Below, piece by piece: positions 11,565 to 23,800 of a stretch of 64,000 bases of DNA. Within the stretch, counting starts at the first letter, position 1; every line of letters begins with the position of its first letter. The notes beneath the pieces were generated by a model. It was not told the origin of the DNA, did no database searches, and saw only the letters and a list, made by a program, of their open reading frames with translations. Source of the stretch: Amyloporia xantha (lineage: Eukaryota > Basidiomycota > Agaricomycetes > Polyporales > Adustoporiaceae); NCBI GenBank assembly GCA_036971615.1, contig JAYKKR010000001.1, positions 930,001-994,000 of the forward strand, given 5' to 3'. A program made the position numbers and the translations under genes.

Positions 11565-11879
11565 GAAAGCACAAGTCGATAAGAGATGAGCCTAGTGAGC
11601 AAAGAGTGTAGCTATGATCCGAAACCCGAGCCCAGTGAAGTCGCGTATATGAGCTGCTTCATGACCAGATTCGACATTCTCGCGACATCAGCCGCCGGCG
11701 TAACGCTGCACATAGCTCTCCAACCTCGGCAAAATCCGAACGTCGCCTCCGACTTACTCGGACCGGGCAACCAGCACAGTATCAAGTTGGAATACTATTA
11801 CAGTGCAGATAGTCCTCAAGCGCAGAATACATACACAAGCATACAATCACTTCACATCGGCCTTTTGTCGACCGCTTTA
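11565..11879. other. Intergenic region between DUG3 and AGM1 genes
   Basis: 315 bases holding the DUG3 promoter and the AGM1 3' flank. A plus-strand frame crosses it into the AGM1 gene but looks non-coding. Confidence 0.6.
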
Positions 11880-13897
11880 TCACAAGAATTCTACCGGGCG
11901 ACGAGCAGGATCTCCACCAGTCTCGTCGTACACGAGCCCAGCAACACGGAAGGCAAGCTCTGCAAGGATTGGCAATTTGTGAGGCCGTTGACAGCGGGGG
12001 AATTAGATGGGTTGACATACCATCCGTTTGAGATCTAACTCTTGCCTCGGCGTACACCCTGACGACGTCTTCCGTCCCGCTCGGTCGCACGAAGGCACGC
12101 CCGCCCTCATATCTACGAATCAAATCATCTAGTTTTGCTTGGAGACCCGGAGGACTGATCAATCTTCGCTCGGCGTCCTCTGTTTTAAAGATGTTCCTAT
12201 CGGCTACCACCACTTTGACTAAACGGTTCGGTAGATCAACGTAGAGCGAGTCCCACTCTTCTCCGCTGTACGATCTATGAGTCAAAACAACTTCCACGAG
12301 GAGCATGTCGGACAACGCGTCTCCCACTGTCTGATTGATAAGCTGGGTGAGATTGATGATGTAGTTCAGCGCAGTAGATTGAGCGGGTGTAGAAGGTTGA
12401 TACGTCGAGAGCTTCTGTAGGCTTTCCGGTGAGAAGAGAACTGTTCCGTGCCCGTTGGCCTCGAAATAGACTCCGACATCGTATTTCTCAGCTGCGTGGT
12501 GGAGATGCTTCACACCGGTCGGAACGCACTTGACTGGAAGACGCTGTATCACGGAGGAATAGACATGTGCAGTGCACTTCGATGTTCTCATCATGATTGC
12601 TCACCTCAGCTAGATATTTAGTGGAGCCACCATTAGCATAGGCGGTCTGTACAATTCCAACCTTGATCTGGTCGTCAAGACCGGCAGCTTTGGTGAGATC
12701 AACGATGAAGGCCGCTACTAGGGCAGCAATCTTGTCGCCATCGAGCATATGGAATTGACTGCGATCGTCCAGATAGTAATAGATCAATCGGTCTGCATCC
12801 CCGTCAAAACTACATGCTCGCTGGCCCGCCTTGAGTTCAGAGGTCAAAGATGGAGGTAGTTTCTGAGATGTCTTGACGAAATCGGCCCCACAGGAGTTAT
12901 TGAGTGCTCCTGGGGTGGTCGTGGAGGTATTCACTGGGATGAGACGTAAAGAATCGCCGAGGTGTTTCGTCAGTTCGAAAGCGGCCTGGGTGCCAACGCC
13001 GTTCGCACAGTCGACAACCAATGGAGGAGAGGCAGGTTTGCCAGCCTAATGCAGATATTGAGCTCTAACTATCGTGCAAGGCATGATTACATGACCGAAA
13101 AGGATCTTACCACAAGCTTCTTGAAAGCAGTGCTCAGCTTCCGCATATATCCTTCTTCGGAATCTTCGCCATACTCCTCTGGAGTACCTTTGGTATTGAT
13201 TGCCCTTACCAAATAGTGAAGTATCGGAGTCGTTGTGACCCCAGCATTGCGTCCTTCAGCACCGATCGCTTTGATACCATCTTCGAGTGCCGAAACAAGT
13301 GCTGGACCAGATGGTCGTGTATCCCGCGCGTAGACGACTTTGGAGGGTTTCGACAGGTCAATCTTCAGCGTCTTTACGAGGGTGTCGAGAGATTCGATGA
13401 AAGCTTCGGTAGTGGGCGCATTCGCGAGGGTGGTTGCATGTACCTCCCAAGCAGATTCGAGCATCTCTCCGCGAGGATCCACAAGCTTCACTCCGTTGTC
13501 CTGCGAGTATGTTAGTGCTGTATGTCCGCTGATAGGAATCTAATTCCTACAGGTTCGGGATTGTGCGACGCGGTCACCATTACACCAATCGTCTTGCCAT
13601 CTAGTCTCTTGCTGCGTAGGCCGGCAAGGACACCGACTCTAAACATTACAGAATCGAGGACGTTCCCTCTGGATGATTGTAATTGTAAGATGATTGTGCT
13701 ATAGCCAGTAATCATCGTACATACAACGTCCTAAAGCCTGCCGTCCCATACTGAAAGACAATGGTCGAGGGCTTGGGGTGTTGATCGGACAAACTCCTGA
13801 TCAGATCCACGGGCAGAGCGGACATAGTAGCAGATCGCTCTGGCTGAACACAACACGGTGTAATCTCAGGAAAGGGCGATGTTGACACAACGGGCAT
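11880..13897 (-). CDS. PCM1: Phosphoacetylglucosamine mutase (AGM1/PCM1)
   Basis: Converts GlcNAc-6-phosphate to GlcNAc-1-phosphate on the way to UDP-GlcNAc for chitin, N-glycans and GPI anchors; cytosolic. All four domains are present: the phosphoserine loop [11 protein letters not shown], the metal loop [13 protein letters not shown], the sugar loop [17 protein letters not shown], and the phosphate-binding loop [18 protein letters not shown]. About six exons. The last splice (donor gtatgt after RSQTD, acceptor tgcag) gives [16 protein letters not shown] and a stop at 11880. Either the ATG at 13897 or a later one beginning [17 protein letters not shown] could be the start; the latter looks more like relatives. 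Confidence 0.96.
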
Positions 13898-14771
13898 GGG
13901 CGCCTTTCGCCCCGACGTGGCAGGCTTGTAAAAAGGGAAAAATTGTCTTAAACCCGACCGTCTCTTAATTTGGATAGTCAGGTCAGCGATGGTTTAAATT
14001 ACATCAACATGAGTACCAGGATGCATCCGGCAGGAAGTCTGACTGAAACTCCGTTGCACAAGCCGGATCGGAGGTCTAAATTAATGGCGGTGCAGCAGAC
14101 TGCAAGTGGTTTACCAGAGGCGCTCGAATGCAGTCTGATTGTTCTTTTAGTGACATCAGGCTGGGTTGTCGATGCGAAGGGTGAAGTTTGCCTGCAACAC
14201 AGATACTGCTCTCATTTTAATCTCTTTCTTGCTGACCCATTCACGTGCAGCTGCACAATAGTTTATTATTTACCATTAGCCTGCATGGCAGCGTCGCAGC
14301 ATAAAAAAACTAAAAAAGCGATCAGTCCACACTAGAATACATCAGTCAAACTATTCAGAGCCTCCCGCATTCCTGTTAATTTAGACCTCCAAACTCCTGC
14401 TGCTTGACTGATGTCCCAGAGTATCAGTTGTCCTTTTTCTCAGCAAATGTCCCAGCACCGAGAGTGTAAATAATTAAACAACTACTAACCTGACTATCAT
14501 AATTGGGTGGTGATCAGGGTTAAGACAATTTATCCCCTTTTACAATACTAACACATCAGGGTGGAAGGCACCAGTGCCCGTTGTGTGAGCACGGTGACCA
14601 GTTGCGTTTAGAGGTGCAAGTCGAGCGGCTCAAGTAACTTATAACCGCTCTTTGAACAGATGCAGATCTCCGATGCCGACACGCACACGTGCAGTGACGC
14701 TGTACTGTCACCGTGGCTGCCGTGTCGACTAAAGGCACTGCAGCCTTTGTTTCTTACTGCTTGCTCGACCA
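13898..14771. promoter_or_regulatory. Divergent promoter region of AGM1 and SEC17
   Basis: 874 bases between two outward-facing starts. Rather AT-rich around 13920-14540 with A runs near 14302-14318. No recognised motif or gene. Confidence 0.5.
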
Positions 14772-15805
14772 ATGCCTTCTAAATCCCCGGCACAGACTCT
14801 ATTGGAGAAGGCGGACAAGAAAGCTAACTCGTCGAGTGGATGGTTCTCTTCGTCATCAACTAAGTACGAGGAAGCTGGCGACCTTTATCAGCAAGCTGCG
14901 AATGCCTTCAAGATCGACAAACTATTCCGGGAGGCCGGGGATGCTCATGCCAGAGAAGCAGAATGCAGAGAGAAATGTCAGGAGACAAACGAGGCAGCAA
15001 ATGCATGGTGGAATGCCGCCAAAGCGTACAAGAGGGGGCATCCTGATCGTATGTCTCCACCCACATTTTGTGACGAGATTCAGTCGCTGATCGCTAGGAC
15101 GGACGTAGTCGCCATACAAGCTCTGACACATACCATAACCTTCCTTACACAAGGCGGTCGATTTCGTCAGGCTGCAGATCGAGAGAAAGAAATCGGCCAG
15201 ATCTACCTCACCGAGCTGAACGACTTACGCAAAGCCTGTGAGAGTTTCGAGCGAGCGGGAGAGTGGTACTCGCAAGAAGATGCGACCGCGTGAGTACGCT
15301 TGACACAACTCATCTATCGGCTACTCATTCGTAGTAAAGCACTGCGAATGCCTGCTACAAAGATGCGGCCGATCTACACGCTGAGCTGGAGGAGTATTCC
15401 CAAGCGATCGCCAGATATGAACAGGTAGCAAACGGCTCGCTGGGCTCTGCCCTCACCAAATATAGCGTGAAGGAGTACTGGCTCAGGTCTAGTCTCTGCG
15501 CGCTTGCATTGGGGGTATGTCCAGAGCGCTACACTTTCCTCTTCCTTGAGCCAATGATTCTGTATCAGGATACTATTACTGCGAAGCGCAACCTTAACAA
15601 GTACTCGACTCTTGACACGACGTTCTCATCTACGCGCGAAGCCAAGTTTGTCAACTTGCTCATCGACGCGATTGAAGCCGGAGACCAGGAGGCATTCACA
15701 GGTTGTGTATTCGAGTACGACCAGGTTACTAAGCTGGACAACTGGAAGACGAATATCTTGTTGAAGATTAAGAGAGGTATTGAGGATGAGCCCACCCTCA
15801 CTTAA
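14772..15805 (+). CDS. SEC17: Alpha-SNAP, vesicular-fusion adaptor SEC17
   Basis: Bridges NSF/Sec18 to SNARE complexes for their disassembly after membrane fusion; soluble, recruited to membranes. Four or five exons give about 290 residues, the usual length. Seen blocks: TLLEKADKKANSSSGWFSSS, KYEEAGDLYQQAANAFK, AGDAHAREAECREK, AANAWWNAAKAYKRGHPD, then AIQALTHTITFLTQGGRFRQA, FERAGEWYSQEDATANACYK, DTITAKRNLNKYSTLD and a C-terminus LDNWKTNILLKIKRGIEDE. These are the TPR-like helical repeats and the conserved acidic/hydrophobic tail, ending in PTLT. The family tail normally has a Leu needed to stimulate NSF; a leucine is present near the end. Confidence 0.95.
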
Positions 15806-16151
15806 AGACCGTGCATTTCTGTAATCTATTTTATGGATTTCGATTCCAGTGTATCAGTACGTTCAGCGGGGCATCTTAATGGACCTGCGATGTTTCAGTA
15901 CATCAGTACTCAGTACCTAATTTACTGCAGCATTCACCAAGCCAATCAGTAGCATCGTCATTTTGATGCCCCGGATACTCCACGTGATTTAGTAGACGTG
16001 GTTTGGTATTAGCGCCTGTCTGGTTGTTAGCTCACTCTCGCAGCCGAACACTCATAACTTGCAGCACATTTCTGTCGCAGAGTCTTTGATCCACCAAAGA
16101 CTACTCTGGCTAACTTATAAAACACGTCGTAGGCGTGCTGGTACAAAGTAG
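15806..16151. promoter_or_regulatory. SEC17-NUS1 intergenic region with E-box and TATA-like site
   Basis: A cacgtg palindrome lies at 15981-15986. A tataaaa element at 16116-16122 sits only 30 bases before the NUS1 ATG. If both are used, the NUS1 leader would be very short. Confidence 0.4.
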
Positions 16152-17363
16152 ATGTCCTGGTTGGCATCCTTCGCGCTTGCTGTTTTCCATACTGTCTACT
16201 GGTTTGTGATCACAGTCAAGTCGGTCTTCAATTTCCAGACGGTTCCCCAACCCCTCACTGCTCGCCGTAAACAAACACCTACGCACTTGGCATTACTCTT
16301 GGTGCCCCTGCAAGACCATGCTGAGGTTGAGGCGATTGAATGTCTCATGATCGACACTCTGGAGAAGGCTGTGACTTGGTGTCTCGCTGTCGGGATTCGC
16401 AGACTAACGGTCTACGACAGGCAAGGTGCGTTTCCAGTTTAAAAATCATAGCTGCGCTGAAGTTAGGTGTGAATGAAGGCATCCTGGATCGCTCTTCGCT
16501 AGATATTCGAAGCCGACTCTTGAGGCATTTCGATACCCCTACGAAAGAAGATTCTGTAGAATCTGACACTGAGTATCCTCTTACCCCGCCCCCTTCCGAT
16601 GACTCAGACTCTCGACCGCTATCCCCTGAATCCCGGAATGTCGGCCATAACCTGAAGGTCAACACAATCGTACTCTTCAACGGTCCTGACAAGGTCCACA
16701 AAAAGGCTCATGGTGTCAAAACTGCATTCAGACGCCGCCGCCCATCGCGTAAATGTCCAACCTTTCAACTGCACCATTTTGCTGTCGACTGATGCAGAAT
16801 GCAGGCAGAGAATCCACCTCACTCTCCTTGACATTGCATATTGTTAGCCGACAATCAGGAAAGCCTGCTATCACTCGTGTTGCAAACCGGATCCTGTGCG
16901 AACAAATACGGGAGGCGTCATGTAACAAGCAAAACTCCGAGGAGCTTGAATGCTGTTCGATGCCGTTGGAAGAAGAACTGAACGAGATATTAGAAGGTGC
17001 AGCCAATCTGCTCCTAGCTGATGCAGTGCTTAATGAATCGGTTTCAATTAGGTTCGGATGGCTTCCCGTCACCGGATCTCATGCTAGTCCACGATTTCCG
17101 GCCGGGACGCCATCAGCTGCCCTTGGAGCTCCATGGCTTCCCTCCATGGCAAATCCGGCTAACAGAGTTTCAGTGTGTTTGTTTCACCGTGCTAGTAGTT
17201 ACTTACTGATGAAGGTGTATCACGCTTCAGTCAACAGCTTGATCCGAGCTGGTGGAGCCACTCCACTAATACCACCCATTCTGCAGGCCGGCCACTGGAA
17301 GAGATAGAATTCCGGCGCGCCTTGGATGATTTTGCTGCTGCTGAAATGCGAATGGGCAAATGA
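16152..17363 (+). CDS. NUS1: NUS1/NgBR-like subunit of dehydrodolichyl diphosphate synthase
   Basis: Non-catalytic partner of the cis-prenyltransferase that makes dolichol precursors at the ER. The N-terminus MSWLASFALAVFHTVYWFV is a membrane segment. Conserved pieces: THLALLLVPLQDHAEVEAIE, TLEKAVTWCLAVGIRRLTVY, LTLHIVSRQSGKPAITRVAN, FPSPDLMLVHDF, LELHGFPPWQIRLTEFQ, and the tail LEEIEFRRALDDFAAAEMR followed by the C-terminal MGK. The terminal R-M-G-K fits the RxG motif that NUS1 proteins use in the shared active site. A Ser/Pro/Asp-rich insert (YPLTPPPSDDSDSRPLSPES) interrupts the domain. The intron after YDRQG fits best as only 41 bases (16436-16476 approximately). Confidence 0.9.
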
Positions 17364-17857
17364 CCTGGGTCTGCCTTGAATTAGGACCTGAACATTACGC
17401 ACGGACGTAGGCCGGTAGCGATTCGCTCAGCGTAATACATATTGAATATTCCACGGACACGATGGCGCGTGGAAGTTGTTGTAGTGTATACCCGTCTACA
17501 TTTTACTGGTAAAGACATGACGCCTACGTTTGATCGCGAATATGATCGGCGACACCTTTCTTGGCGGTTCCGAAGTTCTGTGGGCGCTGGTGCCGCCTGT
17601 TCTTCCGGAACCAAGGCTGACTAGTACTATGAGTCTCTCATTAATATCTGTATTGGTGGCGATGTCACTGCCATCCTGTATGCCGCTATGCAGTGCCTGT
17701 ACCTGTGCGGCCCAGCTGCTATAGCTGTGACACCAGTCAATCACCAGATCTGTATGGGCTGACAGTTGTCGGAGTCCGGTGGTGTGAATGGACATAAGAT
17801 CCTGAGGGTCAAATCAACAGGGTTGCTCCTTAACAAAGCAGTCCCCTTCCGCCTACT
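17364..17857. other. Intergenic region before DUF2235 gene
   Basis: 494 bases; only short unsupported frames on either strand. Presumably the promoter of the downstream gene. Confidence 0.5.
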
Positions 17858-20308
17858 ATGCCCTACGCTAGACCGCCCAACAGTCCATCTCAACCGTCGA
17901 CCAACGGCAGAGTTACCACGAATGGCGCGTCTTGTGCACGTATCGCGTCAACGTCGCCCCGACACGCTTCCACGTATCCCCTGTTCTCACCCAGTATGTC
18001 GCCAGACTCGTCACGGAGACCCCGGAAGAGAATCATTGTCTGTTGTGACGGGTGGGTGTACCCAGTAATACAGCGCATTCATCATTATTTAGTAGTGTCC
18101 TACTAGAACGTGGCAAGATGGAATTGTCGTCGACGCACGTTGGAAATACACGAATGTTCTGGTACGCGGTTTTCACTATCGCATGTCTGTATCGGTCTCA
18201 TATTGTATACATAGCGACTTTCGAGGGCAGTTGCCCACGTAGATGACAGAGTGTGAGCGTTCATGCACGACTTGCCAATGTGAACATAATAACCGGGATG
18301 CAGTGACCCTCCAATCGCTCAGATAGTCTTCTACCAGTCTGGGATTGGTTCAGCAAATAATCTTTATAGTGAAATTGTTGATGGTGCGTTGGTGTGAATA
18401 TAAACCTCACTGTTCACATGCTGAGGAACAGGATTAGGCGCAACTGGAGCTTCACTGGGTAAATATTTCGGTCCCTGTTTCTCTGATGTGCTTGACTGAC
18501 GCGAGGCTTCAGGAGAGAAGGTCGAAGAGGCATACGCCTTCATTGCTCAGTATGTCTACGTTCGACTGTATTCGATCTTGTCTGTCCGCATATTTACGAC
18601 TGCAATCTAGGAACTATCACCCTGGTGACGAGGTAGGTCAGAATTATTTTGATCTGGATTTCTCATGAGTCATATTACGTCTTTCAGATTTTCCTCTTCG
18701 GCTTTTCGAGGGTCAGTTCAGGCAACTCTTAGTCACGCTATGTGCTGAAAGTCAGTTTTAGGGTGCATACACCGCTCGTACTGTAGCTTCGTTCATAGTG
18801 AGTCATGAATCCCACAGCCTGATAGTTCCACAAGCACTGACGTTCAAACGTGCCATCAGGGTGAAATTGGGGTGCTTGATCGAGTAGATATGGACCACTT
18901 TGCGGACATTTTTGTCGCATTCCAGAAGCGCGGAAAGGTTCAAGATCCCAATGGTATGAGTATAGATTAGCTCCGTGCCTGCGCTGCCTCATTGTTTCGG
19001 CCAGAAACCAAGATCTTAGATGCGCAGCTGGCTCCATGGACCGGACACGATGCTCCGGGAAAGAAGCGAGCCGACTCGGGCCCTGATAGCTTCTCTATCA
19101 AGTGAGTCAAACGTCTCGCTTTTCGATGCATCAGTGCCTAACGCGCTGGCGACAGATGTGTTGGAGTTTTCGATACCGTTGGTTCTGTGGGGTTGCCTGA
19201 AGAGCTCACTCGCAATTCTGACAAGATGAGGACCCTCTTCGGATTCAGTGACAATCTGCTTGGCGAGCACATTGAGAAGGCGTACCAGGCGCTAGCCTTG
19301 AACGAATATCGGGAGGACTTCGTGAGTGGGGTGAACCCCTCATACGTGCTGGTTCTAAGCTGAACATACTGTACCTCAGGATTGCGCTAAATGGCATCAG
19401 ACGGAGGGCGGCAGACGAAAGAAACAAGCGTTGAAACAAGTAGGTTGGCAGTCACATCGTTGGTTTTGCTTGTGCTGACATCTTGTTTGCAGTGCTGGTT
19501 CACTGGTAAGCCTCTGACATACATACATGTTTGTGCATACGCACTAAACCACATGTAATCCACCGCAGGATGCCACTCAGATGTGCGTTTGATGATTCAC
19601 CTCACTGTGTAGTCCTGACGTCACTTCAGATCGGTGGAGGATACCATGAACATGACCTGGCTGATTTGACCCTCACTTGGATGGCGGTCCGTATTTATTT
19701 CCGTTTGTATCGCCTCCTTGCTGAATTTGCGGGGCAGGCAAATGTTGGTGACATACTTGCGCTGAACATGAGCTATATTGCCTCTCTACCAGATCCAGTC
19801 GCGCCCTGGGGGGAGCTTCCTCCACACGAGTAAGCCAGGCTTGCTGTTTGTGAATGAGTTGCTACTTCACGATGTTGATCCTGGCACTAGCTCTGCTGTA
19901 GGCGTCTTTAGGTTGGCGAAGACCATCCAACGCAAGATTCCTACTGCCACGGACGACATTACGCATGAGACAATCCATCCTTCTGTTCTTAGGCAGAAGA
20001 CGTTGGTCCCCGAACTGGCCTCTAATCTTGACCAAAACCCACATCTTGTCTGCTCTCTTCTCCCGTTGGAGGAGGAGCTACGGGCCAATTGGCGAGTGAC
20101 TGGCGGACAAGCCAGCAAGGACGCGGCCTCGCAGAACTCCCTTGCTCAAATTGCTCAGAAGGCCAGCAATCCCGTTGAAGTTGCCAAGGATCATAATGGG
20201 TCAGATGCCGTTCACGAGGCGGCAGGGAAGATAACACCTAAGAGGAACTTGGTGGCGAATGCTCCGGAGGAGACTAGTATGGCTGCTTTGTGGAAGGCAT
20301 TCCTGTGA
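17858..20308 (+). CDS. DUF2235 domain alpha/beta-hydrolase-like protein
   Basis: Many very small exons, reassembled by eye. The domain opens RRPRKRIIVCCDG, spliced to TWQDGIVVDARWKYTNVL, RLSRAVAHVDDRV, DPPIAQIVFYQSGIGSANNL, EAYAFIAQNYHPGDEIFLFG, the nucleophile elbow GFSRGAYTARTVASFI, GVLDRVDMDHFADIFVAFQ, FDTVGSVGLPEEL and CHSDIGGGYHEHDLADL. This is the DUF2235 fold shared with bacterial T6SS phospholipase effectors of the Tle1 type; the Ser in GFSRG and the Asp in HSDIGGGY are the expected catalytic residues. In fungi the substrate is unknown. The region after about residue 350 is a Ser/Gln/Lys-rich tail. The N-terminal ~45 residues are low complexity. Confidence 0.92.
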
Positions 20309-20815
20309 AAGCTGCCGTATACTTTGCGGCGACGTGAGTGATACCATTTGACTATCTATGTGCCTGTATGTATTTCGTATACCATCGTATGATTTACCTG
20401 TTGTCTATATTCCTATCCTTTTCACAAATGCACCGCTGCTGTCGCATGATTGCCCGGATTATCTCCTCGCTTACCAAGTCGTATGCTTTATTCGCGTTGA
20501 ACGACCCGACAAACTGCCGGTTGACAGCAGGCTGTCCATTAACGTGAAACGTGCGTCCGTCATAAGAGTTGAGCTAGCAAAAGTGTTCCTGGGGCAGAGA
20601 GGCAGACAGTGGTACAAATTCTGGGAAGCCCGTTTGAGGTCAAGGAGAGATTGGATCGTGCTTGGCTGATCGGTTGCGTGCGCACGTGCTTGCGACTGGT
20701 ATAAGCCTGTGATGCCAACTCTCACCCATGCCAGTTTCGCGGAATGGCGTTCTGACCCCTTCTCGGACCTTTGGTCGCAGAGAGGCTCGGGGACGTTCAA
20801 CTACCCACCTACGAC
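20309..20815. other. Region upstream of large membrane-protein gene
   Basis: 507 bases. The frame of the next gene stays open upstream to about 20771, so a further 5' exon is possible; no start or splice pair could be fixed. Confidence 0.4.
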
Positions 20816-23800
20816 ATGGCGGTCAAGGCTCTGGTCAATCTTTTCGAGACGCGCTCTACTGGAACCCCATCCCGAGAGTCTCCCAAGCGGACCGATCCCG
20901 AGCCTAATGTTGCTCAGTCCTCTCCCAGTGGCGGCGAGGAGGAGGCTTATACCCCAGCTAAATTGACACCTCATCCTTTACTGCGACGTCGGGAGCCTAG
21001 TCACACTGATGAAAATGACGATGACCTTGTACGCCCTGATTCACTTTATTCCTCCGGAGCCTACAGCAATACTGCAGGGACTTCACGAGGAGGTGGTCAT
21101 GCACAGGAAGGGTCTGCTGATGTGACCGACGAGCTCTTGTCCGCGACAGGTCGGTCTTCAGGCCCGAGAACGATCGTCGAAACGACTGTGCCCACGAAGC
21201 AAGAGAAGAACCTCAAGCATGATACACCTGAGATAGAACTGGAAGTCTTATATCGTCAGGATACTGCAATGTCCAGTATGTCTGGGTTGACTCTGACTGT
21301 CCATGCTCCTGCTTCATCCAGTGCTCGACCCTTGACTGCCAAGCGCTTCTCTTCTACGACAGTATATAATAAGCATGCAGATTCCTCCGCGACGCTTGTA
21401 CCTTTGCTGCAAGGATCTGACACGCACAGCCCTATACCCTTGTCGACAATCTTTGCACGCAAGGCCGCGCCGCTATACCTTCCTAGACTCGATGACTATA
21501 TCGCGTCCCTTCCAGCTATATCTCTCCCGTTACCGCCGGTGAGGGAAAACGGGAAGGGGAAGGGGAAGGCCGTAAACGCGTCGGCCACGTTATTTCCTCC
21601 CATGGAACGCTTGGCGGCTACGGGTAAAACACTGGCGGATTTGGAGCACAACTCGACCATAACGCCAAGCCGGAGGAATCGTAATTCTATATTCTCTGGT
21701 CTAACAAGTATCGCTCTGGGAATCACTGTAAGCTGTCCCATATGCCCTTCTATCCTCGAGCCCCTTATAACGTCGAGATCATCTAGGGCTCCAGCGCATT
21801 AGCATCGTTCTATAGCGTACAAGGTTTATTCGACACCGTTCAGATATTTGCGCTGATCTTAAGTACGATTGGTGAGTGACCTATGCCAAAGCATCTTGAA
21901 AAATTAGATGTGCTGAGCCTGTACACCTATAGTTTCTCATAGCGGGACAGCGGAAGGACGATGGAGGACGTTATTTCTTGTCAAGATGTCTGTATTTTCG
22001 TGTACATGCATCGCTGCCATTGACACTGATTATGTCGTAGACCCAATATTCTCGCACTCAGCTTCGCGTCTACGCTGACTCAGTCACTTGTGCTCTTAGT
22101 CATCTTCATGACCATCGCCGGGTTGCTCCTGTACTACTTCTATCGTGTGACGTGCCTATGCTGTTCACTTAGCGTCCCTGAAGGACAGCAGCGGATCGAA
22201 TACCCAAATAATTCCTGGCTGGTTGTGCTTGTCAGTTTCGTCCTGACAGTCATTTATCTGCCTCTCAGCACCTTAGCCGTGCATGTCCTGATTTGGTCCG
22301 ATGATTTATGGGTGGTTCCTAATCCCTACATCAATGCCACTACCAACCCGCCATCGTTACCTCCTTTGGGTCCTGCAAACGAGTACCGTGCCCCCCTTGA
22401 CTTCTGTTATACCACGACTATGCAGATAAATGAGGTCAATTATGCCCCGGTTATAGTCATTCTTGCTATAATTTCTTTCTTTGGGGTAAGATCTGTTGCA
22501 TTTTATTTTTGTGCACAAATCTCACAGCTCCGCTGACAGCTAACAGTGTGGTTTCCTATACATCTCTATCGGACTATCCAGAAGGTTGTCCCGATCGTTG
22601 ACCCATACACGGAATTGGGCGTTGCTCGAAGTAGGAGCGATATGGACCGAGAATATCAGCGCTTGCTGGATCGCGATCGCAACCCTTTATCCTTTCTTTA
22701 CAATGGTATGTTTTTCTTTTGCCTATAGGTCCATCTGTGTTCACATGAACTAGGATTCCGGAGGGGTTGGGGTAGTTACGAGTCGATCTTTTTACTCGCG
22801 AAGCTGACCGTGCTGCTCATCACATCTGTCGTCGACCCTGACAATTGCCTATTCCGCTCGCTATCCCGATATTGGGTACAGATCGCCCGACAAATCGTTC
22901 TTCTGGTTTCTATGCTTGTCTACTTCATCTTGCAATGCATCTACGCGCCTTTCTTGAATCCGGTCAATAACGCCTCCGAATGGACTTCCAGAATGAATTA
23001 TGTCTTGACATCCGCGGTCGCGCTGGCGGTTGCTTTCAATATATCCAACAAGAATATCTTGGACGGGGCTGTTCTTTATGCGTGAGGTTTCTCCTATGTA
23101 TGAATATCACGTTGAGAACTAAATTCAGGGGCACAGAATATATATCGTGACTTACGGTCTCAGTGTCTGTAAGTGTGGCTTTGAATCTTGTAGCACTGTG
23201 TTGGATATGCTAACTAAAAATGATGAGACTTTACAATTATCAATCTGGATGTGATGCGCCGTTTGGTCAAACGTATGGATATCATCTTGCCTTTTGTTAC
23301 AAACTCTGTCTGACACAGCTTATAGGCCTCGCCCGTCGCATCGATTTTAGTGCGTCAGGGCATCCACCTTATTATCTGCTGACCGCTCATGATTGAAAAG
23401 GCATTGACATGCTTTCGCCACGGTGAGTCTGTTTTTATTCCACTTTCTGTGCATTGTACTAAGACCCTGTAGCGTCGATCTATCACCTTCCTCTCCACAT
23501 ACGAGACGACGAATATGGCAGGAAGCCATCACAACGCTCTTCCTGACAAGTCCGGAATGCGAAATACCCAAATCACAGTCTATGGAATTTCAGCAAGCGC
23601 GGGACAGCGAATACCCTCCATACCTCCTGGATTTTTCTGGTTCACCTAGCGAGAGGCTGGTTGAGAATCTAAAGGTCTGTCTCATCGACAGCGCTATTGC
23701 AAGAAGCCCTGATCATGCGGTCATTAGATCCTACGCGACGTTGGATCGACCTCTTACTATAAAGCACTTGCATTGACGGTTGGACCAGACCATGCTCGGT

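Noticed and set aside
11586..12038. 150-codon plus-strand frame
   Set aside because: It overlaps the coding end of the AGM1 gene on the other strand, and its sequence shows no domain; the AGM1 exon is certain.
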